7,048 nucleotides of DNA from contig JAJYDR010000117.1 of the NCBI GenBank assembly GCA_021777285.1, forward strand, positions 1-7,048, written 5' to 3'. A program made the position numbers and the translations under genes. This DNA comes from Actinomycetes bacterium. GTDB lineage: Bacteria > Actinomycetota > Acidimicrobiia > Acidimicrobiales > RAAP-2. A model generated the notes under the pieces. That model was given only the letters and a program-made list of their open reading frames with translations. It searched no databases and was not told the origin of the DNA. Below are positions 1 to 5,847 of the stretch, one piece after another; within the stretch, counting starts at the first letter, position 1, and each line of letters starts with the position of its first letter.

Positions 1-126
1 ATCGACGACCACACCACCACGGTCACGATCGCCGACCCGGCCGTGATCATGCCCGGTGACGACTTCCGTGAGCTCGTCGAGGACGCCCGCCAGCGTCTCG
101 GAGCGGCGCTCGCGAGCCTCCTCTAG
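1..126 (+). CDS. C-terminal end of a probable DUF302-domain protein (5' truncated by window edge)
   Basis: The first frame is open from base 1 to a TAG at 124-126 and encodes 41 residues, with the beginning of the gene outside the window. The visible tail reads VTIADPAVIMPGDDF and then an amphipathic helix ELVEDARQRLGAALASLL. DUF302 proteins, small alpha/beta domains of unknown biochemical function, typically end this way: a beta strand of the type V-x-I-x-D-P, a short loop with Met, and a final helix with A-R/E-x-x-L. The match is by remembered family pattern only, so another small alpha/beta protein remains possible. Codon use is strongly GC-biased at third positions, which supports real coding. 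The methyltransferase gene begins 14 bp after the stop, so the two are probably co-transcribed. Confidence 0.55.
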   Translation: MDDHTTTVTIADPAVIMPGDDFRELVEDARQRLGAALASLL

Positions 127-140
127 CCAGGACGGTCAAC

Positions 141-761
141 GTGTCCTGGTACGCCGAGCGGGTGGTGCCGCACGTGGTCAACCTGGTCTGCTCGACCCGT
201 GGGGTCTCGCGTTGGCGGCGCCTGGCCGTCGAAGGGCTGCACGGCACGGTCGTCGAGATCGGTTTCGGGTCCGGGCTCAACGTCCCCTTCTACCCGTCCG
301 CGATGACACGCGTCTACGCCGTCGAGCCCCGCGACGCCGCCTGGCGCCTCGCCCAGCGGGCCATCGGCGCGTCGCCGATCGCCGTGACCCGGGTCGGACT
401 GGACGGTCAGCACCTCCCGCTCGCGGACGCGTCGTGTGACGCGGCACTCAGCACGTTCACGCTCTGCACCGTGCCCGACGACGCGCTCGTCGCGCGCGAG
501 CTCTGGCGTGTCTTGAAGCCCGGTGCCACCCTGCACGTCCTCGAGCACGGACTGGCCCCCGACGAGCGCGTCGCGACCTGGCAACGGCGCCTCGACCCGC
601 TCGAGCGACTCGTCGCCGACGGCTGTCACCTCTCACGCGACCCCGTGACCGTACTCAGGGACGCCGGCTTCACGGTGACGACCATCGCCCAGCGCTACGA
701 GTCTGGACCCAAGCCCTGGAGCTACTTCACGGTGGCCATCGCCGAAAAGCCCCTCGACTGA
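141..761 (+). CDS. Class I SAM-dependent methyltransferase (UbiE/METTL7-like)
   Basis: This 206-residue protein is a cytosolic or membrane-associated methyltransferase; the substrate cannot be told from sequence. The SAM-binding motif I is VVEIGFGSGLN (residues 37-47) and the acidic residue that should contact the ribose is E62 at the end of the next strand (VYAVEP). The post-I region LPLADASCDAALSTFTLC (92-109) and VLKPGATLHVLEHG (124-137) match motifs II/III of the family. The C-terminal part, with LDPLERLVADGCHLSRD (151-167) and GPKPWSYFTVAIAEK near the end, resembles the small UbiE-like/METTL7-like proteins often annotated as phospholipid or generic methyltransferases. The length is normal for this group. 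The start is GTG at 141, supported by AGGA at 129-132, eight bases upstream. It follows the probable DUF302 gene by 14 bp, which suggests an operon. Confidence 0.85.
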   Translation: MSWYAERVVPHVVNLVCSTRGVSRWRRLAVEGLHGTVVEIGFGSGLNVPFYPSAMTRVYAVEPRDAAWRLAQRAIGASPIAVTRVGLDGQHLPLADASCDAALSTFTLCTVPDDALVARELWRVLKPGATLHVLEHGLAPDERVATWQRRLDPLERLVADGCHLSRDPVTVLRDAGFTVTTIAQRYESGPKPWSYFTVAIAEKPLD

Positions 762-837
762 TAGGACCCGGTCTTCCTGCCCGGGCTCGTTCACGGCGGC
801 GTGGCGCTGACGGGACGACTGCCGGTGCCGACGGCTC

Positions 838-1260
838 CTAGGTCTTCGACCGTCCCGTCTCCTGAATCCGCAGTGCCGCCACCAGCAGACAGACCGGTAC
901 CGGGGCGACGAACGGGCCGATCGTGAGCATCCCGAGCAGTGCGAACGCCCCGAGGACACCGATGACCAGCCACGTGACGACCCCAACGCCGCGTCGCGCG
1001 CGGCGACGGCGAACCACAATGGTCCCGATCGCGGTCAGGGCGCCGACGAGCGGGATCGCGATGATGGCGATGACCTTGTCACCGTTGGCCTGGACCAGGG
1101 TCTGTGAGACGGAGCCGTTGTAGGCCGAGACCGTGAAGGCGGCCACCAGCAGCGCCGCGCCGAGCACCACGGCGGCCACCAGCAGCGCCGCGCCGAGCAC
1201 CACGGCGGCCACCAACCACCCGCGCGTCCAGGCGTCCAACGCGATGGGTTTCGCACTCAC
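838..1260 (-). CDS. Small multi-pass membrane protein with a duplicated 11-residue segment in helix 1
   Basis: This 140-residue protein has no known function. It shows hydrophobic stretches at about 15-42, 62-84, 92-113 and 115-130, separated by a short polar segment with AYNGSVSQTLVQANGD (46-61) and a very basic loop RRRRARR (84-90), which should be cytoplasmic by the positive-inside rule. Small actinobacterial membrane proteins with this general layout are common and usually annotated as hypothetical. The first helix contains the unit LVAAVVLGAAL twice in tandem (16-26 and 27-37), encoded by a perfect 33-bp DNA repeat. The start is GTG at 1258-1260, supported by an AAGGTGA ribosome-binding sequence just upstream on the minus strand (complement about 1265-1271). 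The gene is divergent from the VTT-like gene, with 94 bp between them. Confidence 0.75.
   Translation of the reverse strand: MSAKPIALDAWTRGWLVAAVVLGAALLVAAVVLGAALLVAAFTVSAYNGSVSQTLVQANGDKVIAIIAIPLVGALTAIGTIVVRRRRARRGVGVVTWLVIGVLGAFALLGMLTIGPFVAPVPVCLLVAALRIQETGRSKT
1138..1214. repeat. 33-bp perfect tandem repeat, about 2.3 copies, inside a coding region
   Basis: The 33-base unit beginning GGCGGCCACCAGCAGC at 1138-1170 is repeated without any mismatch at 1171-1203, and the first 11 bases of a third copy follow at 1204-1214. The length is a multiple of three, so the reading frame of the minus-strand membrane protein is kept and 11 residues are added. The lack of any synonymous difference between copies indicates a recent slippage or duplication event, or active homogenisation. 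Confidence 0.95.
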
Positions 1261-1342
1261 TCGATCACCTTAACCACGGCGCCACGGGTACAGCCTCCGC
1301 AGCGATGGCGAGTCGGCGGCGCTCGAGGGGCTCGGACTGTGG

Positions 1343-1348
1343 TCAAAT
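1343..1348 (+). promoter_or_regulatory. Possible -10 element of a leaderless promoter
   Basis: TCAAAT at 1343-1348 ends six bases before the GTG start at 1355. There is no convincing SD sequence before that start, so the transcript may begin at or next to the start codon. No good -35 box is seen, and the call is weak. Confidence 0.25.
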
Positions 1349-1354
1349 CGAGTC

Positions 1355-1915
1355 GTGCAGCTCCTCGTGGTCGTGGCCCTGGTGTTCGTGATCAACCTCC
1401 TGCCTGCTTTCGGACCGCCCACCTGGTCGGTGCTCGTCTACGCGCGACTGCGCTGGCACCTCGAACCGGTCGCCCTCGTGCTGGTCGGCGCCGGCGCGGC
1501 CACGGTGGGTCGGTACCTGTTGGCATCGGGGGCGCGGGCCGTGCGCGGCCGCTTCTCCGCGCGTTACCGGACCAACCTCGCCAACCTCGCCGACCGGCTG
1601 CGCGGACGCAGCGCCAGCCTGTGGTCGCTCGCCATCCTCTTCGTGGTCTCGCCACTGCCCTCGGCCCAGCTCTTCGTCGCGGCGGGCCTGCTCGAGCTAC
1701 GCCTAGTGGTGCTCGGCGCGTCCTTCTTCGTGGGTCGGCTCGTCACGTACTCGCTCTACGTGGCCACCGCGGTCGCCGTCGACCACCAACTCGGCTCACT
1801 ACTCACCAACGTGTGGGGCGAGCCCTGGTGGATCGCCCTGCAACTCGCCCTGGTTCTGGCCATCTCGCTGCTGCCGCTCTTACCTTGGCGGGCGCAGCAC
1901 TCGGGACACCACTGA
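1355..1915 (+). CDS. VTT/SNARE-associated-like integral membrane protein
   Basis: This 186-residue protein is very hydrophobic, with likely membrane segments at about 2-17, 38-58, 88-112, 116-142 and 157-177. The N-terminal FGPPTWSVLVY (19-29) and the central LFVVSPLPSAQLFVAAGLL (95-113) followed by FFVGRLVTYSLYV (124-136) resemble the re-entrant and helix segments of the DedA/VTT-like superfamily of small transport or lipid-scrambling membrane proteins. The substrate is unknown. The start is GTG at 1355. There is no SD sequence, and no other plausible in-frame ATG or GTG lies close upstream, so leaderless translation is possible. A longer overlapping frame (1339-2073) is rejected because its product is Arg-rich and lacks family features. 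The stop lies four bases before the end of the convergent secreted-protein gene. Confidence 0.75.
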   Translation: MQLLVVVALVFVINLLPAFGPPTWSVLVYARLRWHLEPVALVLVGAGAATVGRYLLASGARAVRGRFSARYRTNLANLADRLRGRSASLWSLAILFVVSPLPSAQLFVAAGLLELRLVVLGASFFVGRLVTYSLYVATAVAVDHQLGSLLTNVWGEPWWIALQLALVLAISLLPLLPWRAQHSGHH

Positions 1916-1919
1916 GACG

Positions 1920-2339
1920 TCAGTTGTCGCCCGACGTCGGCGCGTCGGAGCCGCCGGGCGCAGTGGTCGTCACCGGCCGGTCCGGGTTGTTCTTGCCGAG
2001 CGGTGACTGGTCGAGCAACTCGACCTCCACCTCACGCAGTCGGGTGGCCTTCACGATCGCCAACCGGTACTGATCGCGGGCATTGATCTGGTCGGCCGAG
2101 CTCTTGGCGTGGGCCATCCGCACACGAAGCGTCTTCGTCGCGTCGGCGACAGCCCGGGCGAACGTGGCGTCGATGGTCGCCATCGCGCCGCGATAGGTCT
2201 GCGCGTGGTGGGCGGAACGGTTGACGGGGGGCGTCGCGGGTCGGTGGGTGGCGGGCAGTCCACCGGCGAGGGCCGGCGTGGACAACGCGAGTGAGGCGGT
2301 CACCACCGCCACCCCGACCGACCTGCGTACCACGTTCAC
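1920..2339 (-). CDS. Secreted small protein of unknown function
   Basis: With the GTG start at 2337-2339 the product has 139 residues. It begins MNVVRRSVGVAVVTASLALSTPALA, a clear Sec signal peptide: two arginines, a hydrophobic core, and ALA before the expected cleavage after residue 25. The mature part has a Pro/His-rich stretch (29-46), then a charged, Ala-rich, probably helical region (50-108), and a Pro/Thr/Asp-rich, likely disordered tail. I do not recognise a domain. The start was chosen because GGAGGTGG at 2342-2349 (complement) sits a few bases upstream. A TTG at 2349-2351 in the same frame would put that SD inside the gene and add four residues, so it is less likely. The gene is divergent from the response regulator and may share its control region. 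Confidence 0.7.
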   Translation of the reverse strand: MNVVRRSVGVAVVTASLALSTPALAGGLPATHRPATPPVNRSAHHAQTYRGAMATIDATFARAVADATKTLRVRMAHAKSSADQINARDQYRLAIVKATRLREVEVELLDQSPLGKNNPDRPVTTTAPGGSDAPTSGDN

Positions 2340-2359
2340 GTCCACCTCCAACGACAGTT

Positions 2360-2367
2360 AGCGTACC
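2360..2367 (-). promoter_or_regulatory. Candidate -10 region for the secreted-protein gene
   Basis: On the minus strand this reads GGTACGCT, containing TACGCT, a match to the TANNNT -10 consensus. Transcription would start near 2353, leaving about 14 bases before the GTG start, just enough to hold the GGAGGTGG ribosome-binding site. The same eight bases occur in mirror orientation before the response regulator. No strong -35 box is visible. Confidence 0.35.
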
Positions 2368-2375
2368 CAGCATTC

Positions 2376-2392
2376 TTGTGAGGACGTTGTGA
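2376..2392 (+). promoter_or_regulatory. TTGTGA direct repeat with 11-bp spacing, candidate response-regulator operator
   Basis: TTGTGA occurs at 2376-2381 and again at 2387-2392, an exact 11-bp period. OmpR/PhoB-type regulators bind head-to-tail on direct repeats of about one helical turn, usually 11 bp apart. The site lies between the two divergent candidate promoters, 50 to 67 bases before the regulator's own start. Autoregulation is inferred, not shown. Confidence 0.4.
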
Positions 2393-2406
2393 TTCGCATC
2401 GGTCTT

Positions 2407-2435
2407 TCGTGAGACGTCCGGCGAACCGGTACGCT
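2407..2435 (+). promoter_or_regulatory. Candidate leaderless promoter of the two-component operon
   Basis: TACGCT at 2430-2435 fits TANNNT, and TCGTGA at 2407-2412 lies 17 bases upstream as a poor -35 box (three of six consensus positions). The -10 ends seven bases before the ATG at 2443, and no SD sequence precedes that ATG. The transcript would therefore start at or beside the start codon, a common arrangement in actinobacteria. Confidence 0.35.
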
Positions 2436-2442
2436 TCGAACT

Positions 2443-3144
2443 ATGGGCGAGACGACCGCGACCATCCTGATCGTCGACGACGAGGCGGGCGTGCGAGACC
2501 TGCTCGGCGACGCCCTGCGCATCGCCGGCTACGAGACGCTGGTGGCCGGTGACGGTGACGAGGCACTCACGCTCTGGCGCACGAACACGGTCGAGCTCTG
2601 CATCGTCGACGTCAACATGCCCACCATGAACGGCTTCGAGTTCGTCGAGACCGTGCGCCGCGAGGACGCCGCCCTCCCGATCCTGTTGCTCTCGGCGCGC
2701 GACGCCGCCGCCGACGTCGCCCACGGTCTACGAATCGGGGCCGACGACTACGTGCGCAAGCCCTTCAGCCTCGAAGAGCTGCTCTTACGGGTGGCGGCGA
2801 TCCTACGGCGCACCTCGGGCGCAACCGAGGACGACCGCGTGCTTCGCTGCGGGCCGCTCACCATGAACGTGGACCGTCACGAGGTCACTATCGGCGAGGA
2901 GTTGGTCGACATGTCCGCGACCGAGTTCCGCCTCCTCGAGGTGCTGCTCAGCAAGAAGAACCACCTCTTGACGCGCGAGCAACTGCTGCGCGACGTCTGG
3001 GACATCACCTTTGACTCGGAGACCTCGGTGCTCGACACGTACATCTCCTATCTGCGCAAGAAGATCCACCGCGACGACTTCGCACCCATCACCACCGTCC
3101 GCGGCGTCGGCTTCAAACTGGTCGATCCGCGCCCGTCGGCGTGA
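2443..3144 (+). CDS. OmpR/PhoB-family response regulator
   Basis: This 233-residue protein is a DNA-binding transcription factor activated by phosphorylation. The receiver domain (about 7-118) has the acidic pair D12/D13 in ILIVDDE, the phospho-acceptor D56 in CIVDVNMP, S84 in LLLSARD, and K106 in YVRKPFS, all at the conserved positions. The winged-helix domain (about 133-228) shows LTMNVDRHEVTIGEELVDMSATEFRLLEVLL, then LTREQLLRDVW, the recognition-helix region TSVLDTYISYLRKKI, and the wing TVRGVGFKL. The length is typical for the family. The ATG at 2443 has no SD sequence but a TANNNT box seven bases upstream, suggesting a leaderless message. The stop overlaps the kinase start by four bases, so the two are translated as a coupled pair. 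The regulated genes cannot be read from sequence; the divergent secreted-protein gene is a candidate. Confidence 0.95.
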   Translation: MGETTATILIVDDEAGVRDLLGDALRIAGYETLVAGDGDEALTLWRTNTVELCIVDVNMPTMNGFEFVETVRREDAALPILLLSARDAAADVAHGLRIGADDYVRKPFSLEELLLRVAAILRRTSGATEDDRVLRCGPLTMNVDRHEVTIGEELVDMSATEFRLLEVLLSKKNHLLTREQLLRDVWDITFDSETSVLDTYISYLRKKIHRDDFAPITTVRGVGFKLVDPRPSA

Positions 3145-4532
3145 CGCTCTCCACTCGACTGACGTTCCTGCTGATCACGATCACGGCGCTCGTGGCGCTG
3201 CTGGTCGGTGGCTACTCGGTGACGACGGCCACCCACGCCCAGTACGCGACACTCAACAACGCGATCGACACCGTGGCCACGAGCGGCGCCGGCCATCCGC
3301 TGACCGCGCTCAGCGACGCCATCAACATGGTCCAACAGGACAACCTGAACCTCACCCTCGAGATGATCGACGCCTCGGGCCACGTCACCGTCGTCGCCAA
3401 CGGAACCGTGCCGCTCACGGCGCGGCCCACGCGCGCCGACGTGCTCGCCTCGCTCAACACCCTTCGCACCTCGAGCGACCTACCCGGCTTCGTCTACCGT
3501 TCGATCGCCATCGGCGGCGGGGACTACCTGCTCATCGCCGGGTCGACCAGTGCCATCTCGGCCTCGTCGCACCGCGTGGTCGAACGCACCATCCTGGTCG
3601 GGATCTTCGCTGCCCTGGTCATGGGCATTGTGGCGCGTCTATTCATGCGCCGCGACCTGCGCACCTTCGCGGCGCTGACCTCGTTCGCGACCCGCGTCGC
3701 GAACGGGTCGATCGACCTGACGCCGCCCGAGGCCTCGGGCAGCACCGACGTGCGCGAACTCCAACGCGCCCTCGCCTCGATGGTCGCGGCCCTGCAGTCC
3801 ACCATCGAGACCGAGAAGCGCACCAGCGAGGCGATGCAGCGCTTCATCGGGGACGCCTCCCACGAGCTGCGAACCCCCCTCACGGTCATCAAGGGGTACA
3901 CCGACCTGCTCGCGACGACGACCATCGACGACGCCCAGCGCGATCGCGCGATCGCGCGCATGCGCACCGAGACCGTACGCATGGAGTCCCTCGTGCGCGA
4001 CCTGCTCTTCCTCGCCGAGGTGCGCGAGGTCGGTCGCCACGACCACGTCGAGCTCGACCTCAGCGAGGTCGTGGCGACCGCGACGCACGACTTCGCCCTC
4101 GACCACCCCGAACGCCCCCTCACCGAGGACATCGCGCCGTCGGTGCGGATCCGCGCGCGTCGCGAATACGTCGAACGCCTGCTCACCAACGCCCTCACGA
4201 ACGTCGTTCGCCACACCGCGCCGACGGACCCGCTGCGCGTGAGCCTGCGCGCCAACCCGGTGACCCTGCGTGTCGAAGACGGTGGACCGGGACTGCCCGC
4301 CGCCTCCTACGGTCAGCGCCTCGAGCAGTTCCGCCGATTCGACCCGTCACGGTCGCGCGCCTCGGGCGGCTCGGGACTCGGCATGAGCATCATGGCCGAC
4401 GTGACCGACGCCCTCGGCGGCACCCTCACCACCGAGCGCAGTGAGCTCGGCGGTCTGGCGCTCGTCTTCACCTTCCCGTCACTCACCGCTGGGATCAGCG
4501 GCGTTCCTGGAGCAGCGCCAGTCGGCTCTTGA
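3141..4532 (+). CDS. Sensor histidine kinase, partner of the adjacent response regulator
   Basis: This 463-residue membrane kinase has a first membrane helix at about 7-28, an extracellular sensor region of about 120 residues (29-148) with no domain I recognise, a second helix at about 149-168, and a HAMP-like linker to about 225. The H-box is FIGDASHELRTPLTVIKGY with phospho-acceptor H241. The ATP-binding domain shows the N-box LLTNALTNVVRHT (N350 and N354), the G1 box VEDGGPGLP (D380), the F-box FRRFDPSRSR, and the G2 box GGSGLGMS (409-416). All catalytic elements are present, so it should autophosphorylate and signal to the upstream regulator. The GTG start overlaps the regulator's stop in a GTGA arrangement, with no separate SD. 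The last 38 bp, encoding a small Gly/Pro-rich tail, overlap the convergent SHOCT gene. Confidence 0.94.
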   Translation: MTLSTRLTFLLITITALVALLVGGYSVTTATHAQYATLNNAIDTVATSGAGHPLTALSDAINMVQQDNLNLTLEMIDASGHVTVVANGTVPLTARPTRADVLASLNTLRTSSDLPGFVYRSIAIGGGDYLLIAGSTSAISASSHRVVERTILVGIFAALVMGIVARLFMRRDLRTFAALTSFATRVANGSIDLTPPEASGSTDVRELQRALASMVAALQSTIETEKRTSEAMQRFIGDASHELRTPLTVIKGYTDLLATTTIDDAQRDRAIARMRTETVRMESLVRDLLFLAEVREVGRHDHVELDLSEVVATATHDFALDHPERPLTEDIAPSVRIRARREYVERLLTNALTNVVRHTAPTDPLRVSLRANPVTLRVEDGGPGLPAASYGQRLEQFRRFDPSRSRASGGSGLGMSIMADVTDALGGTLTTERSELGGLALVFTFPSLTAGISGVPGAAPVGS

Positions 4533-4776
4533 ACTCGGCCTCGTCGAGTTCGCCCTTAGCGAATCGGGTCCGCAGGATCTCGATGGCGTCCTCGTTGGGC
4601 GCGCCGTACATCGACGATGCACCGTGGTCGTGGTGGTAATGACCGTCGCGGAAGTGGCGCACCGAGTAGACCACGCCCATCACGAGCACCGTCCAGAAGA
4701 CAATCATGAAGATCGCCATCACCACCCACCATCCGGGTCCCGCACCCTGTCCGTACTGCCAACCGAATCCACCCAT
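4495..4776 (-). CDS. Short SHOCT-domain membrane protein with His-rich linker
   Basis: This 93-residue protein begins with a Gly/Trp-rich stretch, followed by one membrane helix at about 17-39 (WVVMAIFMIVFWTVLVMGVVY). A short linker with His at 41, 46, 48, 49 and 51 follows. The C-terminal SHOCT motif (about 62-91) reads DAIEILRTRFAKGELDEAEF followed by KSRLALLQE, matching the family pattern of a short helix, K-G-E-I/L-T/D-x-E-E/A-F/Y, and a second helix. SHOCT is a short oligomerisation-type motif commonly found at the end of small membrane proteins; its role is not well defined. The His cluster could bind metal, but this is inference. The ATG at 4774-4776 has a very strong SD, AAGGAGGT (complement of 4784-4791), seven bases upstream. 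The 3' end overlaps the histidine kinase gene. Confidence 0.88.
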   Translation of the reverse strand: MGGFGWQYGQGAGPGWWVVMAIFMIVFWTVLVMGVVYSVRHFRDGHYHHDHGASSMYGAPNEDAIEILRTRFAKGELDEAEFKSRLALLQERR

Positions 4777-4803
4777 GGCGACTACCTCCTTGGCCCTACC
4801 TCG

Positions 4804-4832
4804 ACCCTAAACCGTTGCGCAAAGGCCTTTAA
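4804..4832 (-). promoter_or_regulatory. Candidate promoter of the SHOCT-protein gene
   Basis: On the minus strand TTAAAG (complement of 4827-4832) and TAGGGT (complement of 4804-4809) are 17 bases apart and resemble weak -35 and -10 boxes. Transcription would begin near 4797, a few bases before the strong SD. Two small overlapping palindromes, TTGCGCAA (4815-4822) and AAAGGCCTTT (4821-4830), lie in the spacer and -35 region and could be an operator, though short palindromes arise by chance. Confidence 0.3.
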
Positions 4833-4859
4833 ACCCTTCTTAGAGCGTGTGTCCTAATT

Positions 4860-4871
4860 GGCGTGTGCGCC
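4860..4871 (+). other. Small hairpin at the 5' end of the transposase gene
   Basis: GGCG-TGTG-CGCC forms a four-base-pair stem with a four-base loop that includes the first GTG (4863). Hairpins near IS left ends can sequester translation starts in transcripts that read in from outside, but this stem is very short and the role is speculative. Confidence 0.2.
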
Positions 4872-5705
4872 AGGAGCCACGACCGTCACCATCAAGTCGT
4901 GGCCTATTCAAGTGACCTGACCGATGACCAGTGGAAGATACTGGAACCTTTGCTACTGGTCTCCTCCAAACGAGGACCGAAGCACGGAGACGACCTGCGC
5001 CACGTCGTCGACGCAATGCTCTACATCTCGCACACCGGGTGCCAGTGGCGCTTCCTGCCCGGGGAGGTCGGTCCTTGGACCCGGGTCTGGTCCCAGTTTC
5101 GAAGATGGTCGAGGAATAACACGTGGACTCGGGTTCTCGCCTCGCTGCATGCCTCGTCGCGCACCGCTCTCGGGCGAAAGGACCCGCGGCCCTCGATGGT
5201 GGTCATCGACACCCACCTCGCCCGCGGGGCTTCGAACGGGGGTGTCACCTTCCACAATCAAGGTGGTCCCTATGGCCGCACCAACGGGGCCAAGCGCATC
5301 GTCTGCGTGGACGTCACCGGTCTGCCGCTCTGTGTGCGAGTCGTCCCCGCCTCGACGTCCGAGGCGAACGCCGTCGAACAGATACTCGACGACCTCGCCC
5401 GAACCGGAGCGGACGAACGACTGGAGCTCGTGCTCGTGGACCGCGGCACCGCGACGTCTGCTGCCCAGCGACTCTCGACAAAGTTCGACTACGAGGTTCG
5501 CCGCGTCGGATGGGACGAACCACTGCGCAACGAGCACGGCGCCAAGGTCTTTCGCCCCATCCGCCACGCCTGGCGGGTCGAGGTGGCCCACGGCCACCTC
5601 GTGCGACGGCGACGCCTGGCGCGCTGCTTCGAGAACACCGTGACCTCAGCTACCGGATGGCTGCACGTCGCCTCAATCACCGAGGTCCTTCGGACGCTGT
5701 GCTGA
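4863..5705 (+). CDS. IS5-family DDE transposase
   Basis: The 280-residue product carries the N-terminal IS5/DUF4096-like region SSDLTDDQWKILEPLL (16-31) with DLRHVVDAMLYISHTGCQWRFLP (44-66) and WTRVWSQFRRWSRNNTW (72-88), a pattern typical of this family. The catalytic domain shows VVIDTH with D116, then GGPYGRTNGAKRIVCVDVTGLPL (134-156), LVLVDRGT with D193, and RHAWRVEVAHGHLVRRRRLAR with E240, giving an apparently complete DDE triad. The motif after the first Asp is T-H rather than the more usual S-Q. The length is normal, so the gene may still be active. GTG at 4863 is the first possible start. GTG at 4899, giving MAYSSDLTDDQW, matches the usual beginning of family members better, and neither start has a good SD. 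It is not similar in strand or context to the neighbouring kinase or methyltransferase genes. Confidence 0.9.
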   Translation: MCARSHDRHHQVVAYSSDLTDDQWKILEPLLLVSSKRGPKHGDDLRHVVDAMLYISHTGCQWRFLPGEVGPWTRVWSQFRRWSRNNTWTRVLASLHASSRTALGRKDPRPSMVVIDTHLARGASNGGVTFHNQGGPYGRTNGAKRIVCVDVTGLPLCVRVVPASTSEANAVEQILDDLARTGADERLELVLVDRGTATSAAQRLSTKFDYEVRRVGWDEPLRNEHGAKVFRPIRHAWRVEVAHGHLVRRRRLARCFENTVTSATGWLHVASITEVLRTLC

Positions 5706-5755
5706 AACGACGATGGATCTGCGTATCTGCGCGGAACTGAAACGAATCGAGAGAA

Positions 5756-5776
5756 TCACAAGCGCCGACCTTGTGA
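5756..5776. other. Perfect 7-bp inverted repeat between the transposase and the broken methyltransferase
   Basis: TCACAAG (5756-5762) and CTTGTGA (5770-5776) are exact inverse complements with a seven-base loop. No run of T follows on either strand, so it is not a standard intrinsic terminator. It lies in the 142-bp gap 5706-5847, where I see no gene. The gap also holds a nine-base direct repeat CTGAAACGA at 5702-5710 and 5737-5745. Confidence 0.4.
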
Positions 5777-5847
5777 GCGTCTGGGCGCATTGTCACCGCC
5801 GCAAATCAGAGGCGATTGCAGAGAGACACCAACTGTTTTTCGTCTAA

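Larger units (their letters stand above)
4843..5705 (+). mobile_element. IS5-type insertion sequence, right boundary uncertain
   Basis: A complete DDE transposase gene indicates an insertion sequence. The putative left end is GAGCGTGTGTCC at 4843, directly after TTA at 4840-4842, which fits the T-N-A target preference of the IS1031 subgroup. On the right, the transposase end and stop region contains GGACGCTGTGCTGA (5691-5704), only a degenerate match to the inverted left end (GGAC, GCT and trailing A residues align with gaps). No matching TTA target copy flanks it. The boundaries are therefore tentative, and the right end may have been altered or lost. Confidence 0.45.

Noticed and set aside
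767..785. Possible terminator hairpin after the first methyltransferase (CCCGG ... CCGGG)
   Set aside because: Only a five-base stem with a nine-base loop and no following T tract.
1138..1214. The repeat considered as part of a CRISPR array
   Set aside because: The units are directly adjacent without spacers and lie in frame inside a membrane-protein gene.
1916..1938. Two GACGTC palindromes between the convergent genes, considered as a bidirectional terminator
   Set aside because: The stem is short, no U-rich tail is present on either strand, and such palindromes are frequent in GC-rich DNA.
1339..2073. Open frame of 244 codons overlapping the VTT-like gene
   Set aside because: Arg-rich product without recognisable features; the frame at 1355-1915 has membrane helices and family motifs.
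3524..4255. Minus-strand open frame of 243 codons opposite the kinase
   Set aside because: Ser/Arg-rich shadow of the kinase coding sequence, with no domain and no RBS.
3011..4444. Long open frame on the plus strand overlapping the regulator end and most of the kinase
   Set aside because: The product is Arg/His/Pro-rich low-complexity sequence with no domain, as expected for an off-frame reading of GC-rich coding DNA; the overlapped kinase frame carries all catalytic motifs.
4441..4857. Plus-strand open frame of 138 codons opposite the SHOCT gene
   Set aside because: The minus strand has a strong SD, a membrane helix and a SHOCT motif; the plus-strand product is a shadow.
5706..5847. Small gene or RNA in the gap after the transposase
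   Set aside because: No reading frame with an RBS or family features and no tRNA-like or long structured element; only a short hairpin and a nine-base direct repeat are visible.
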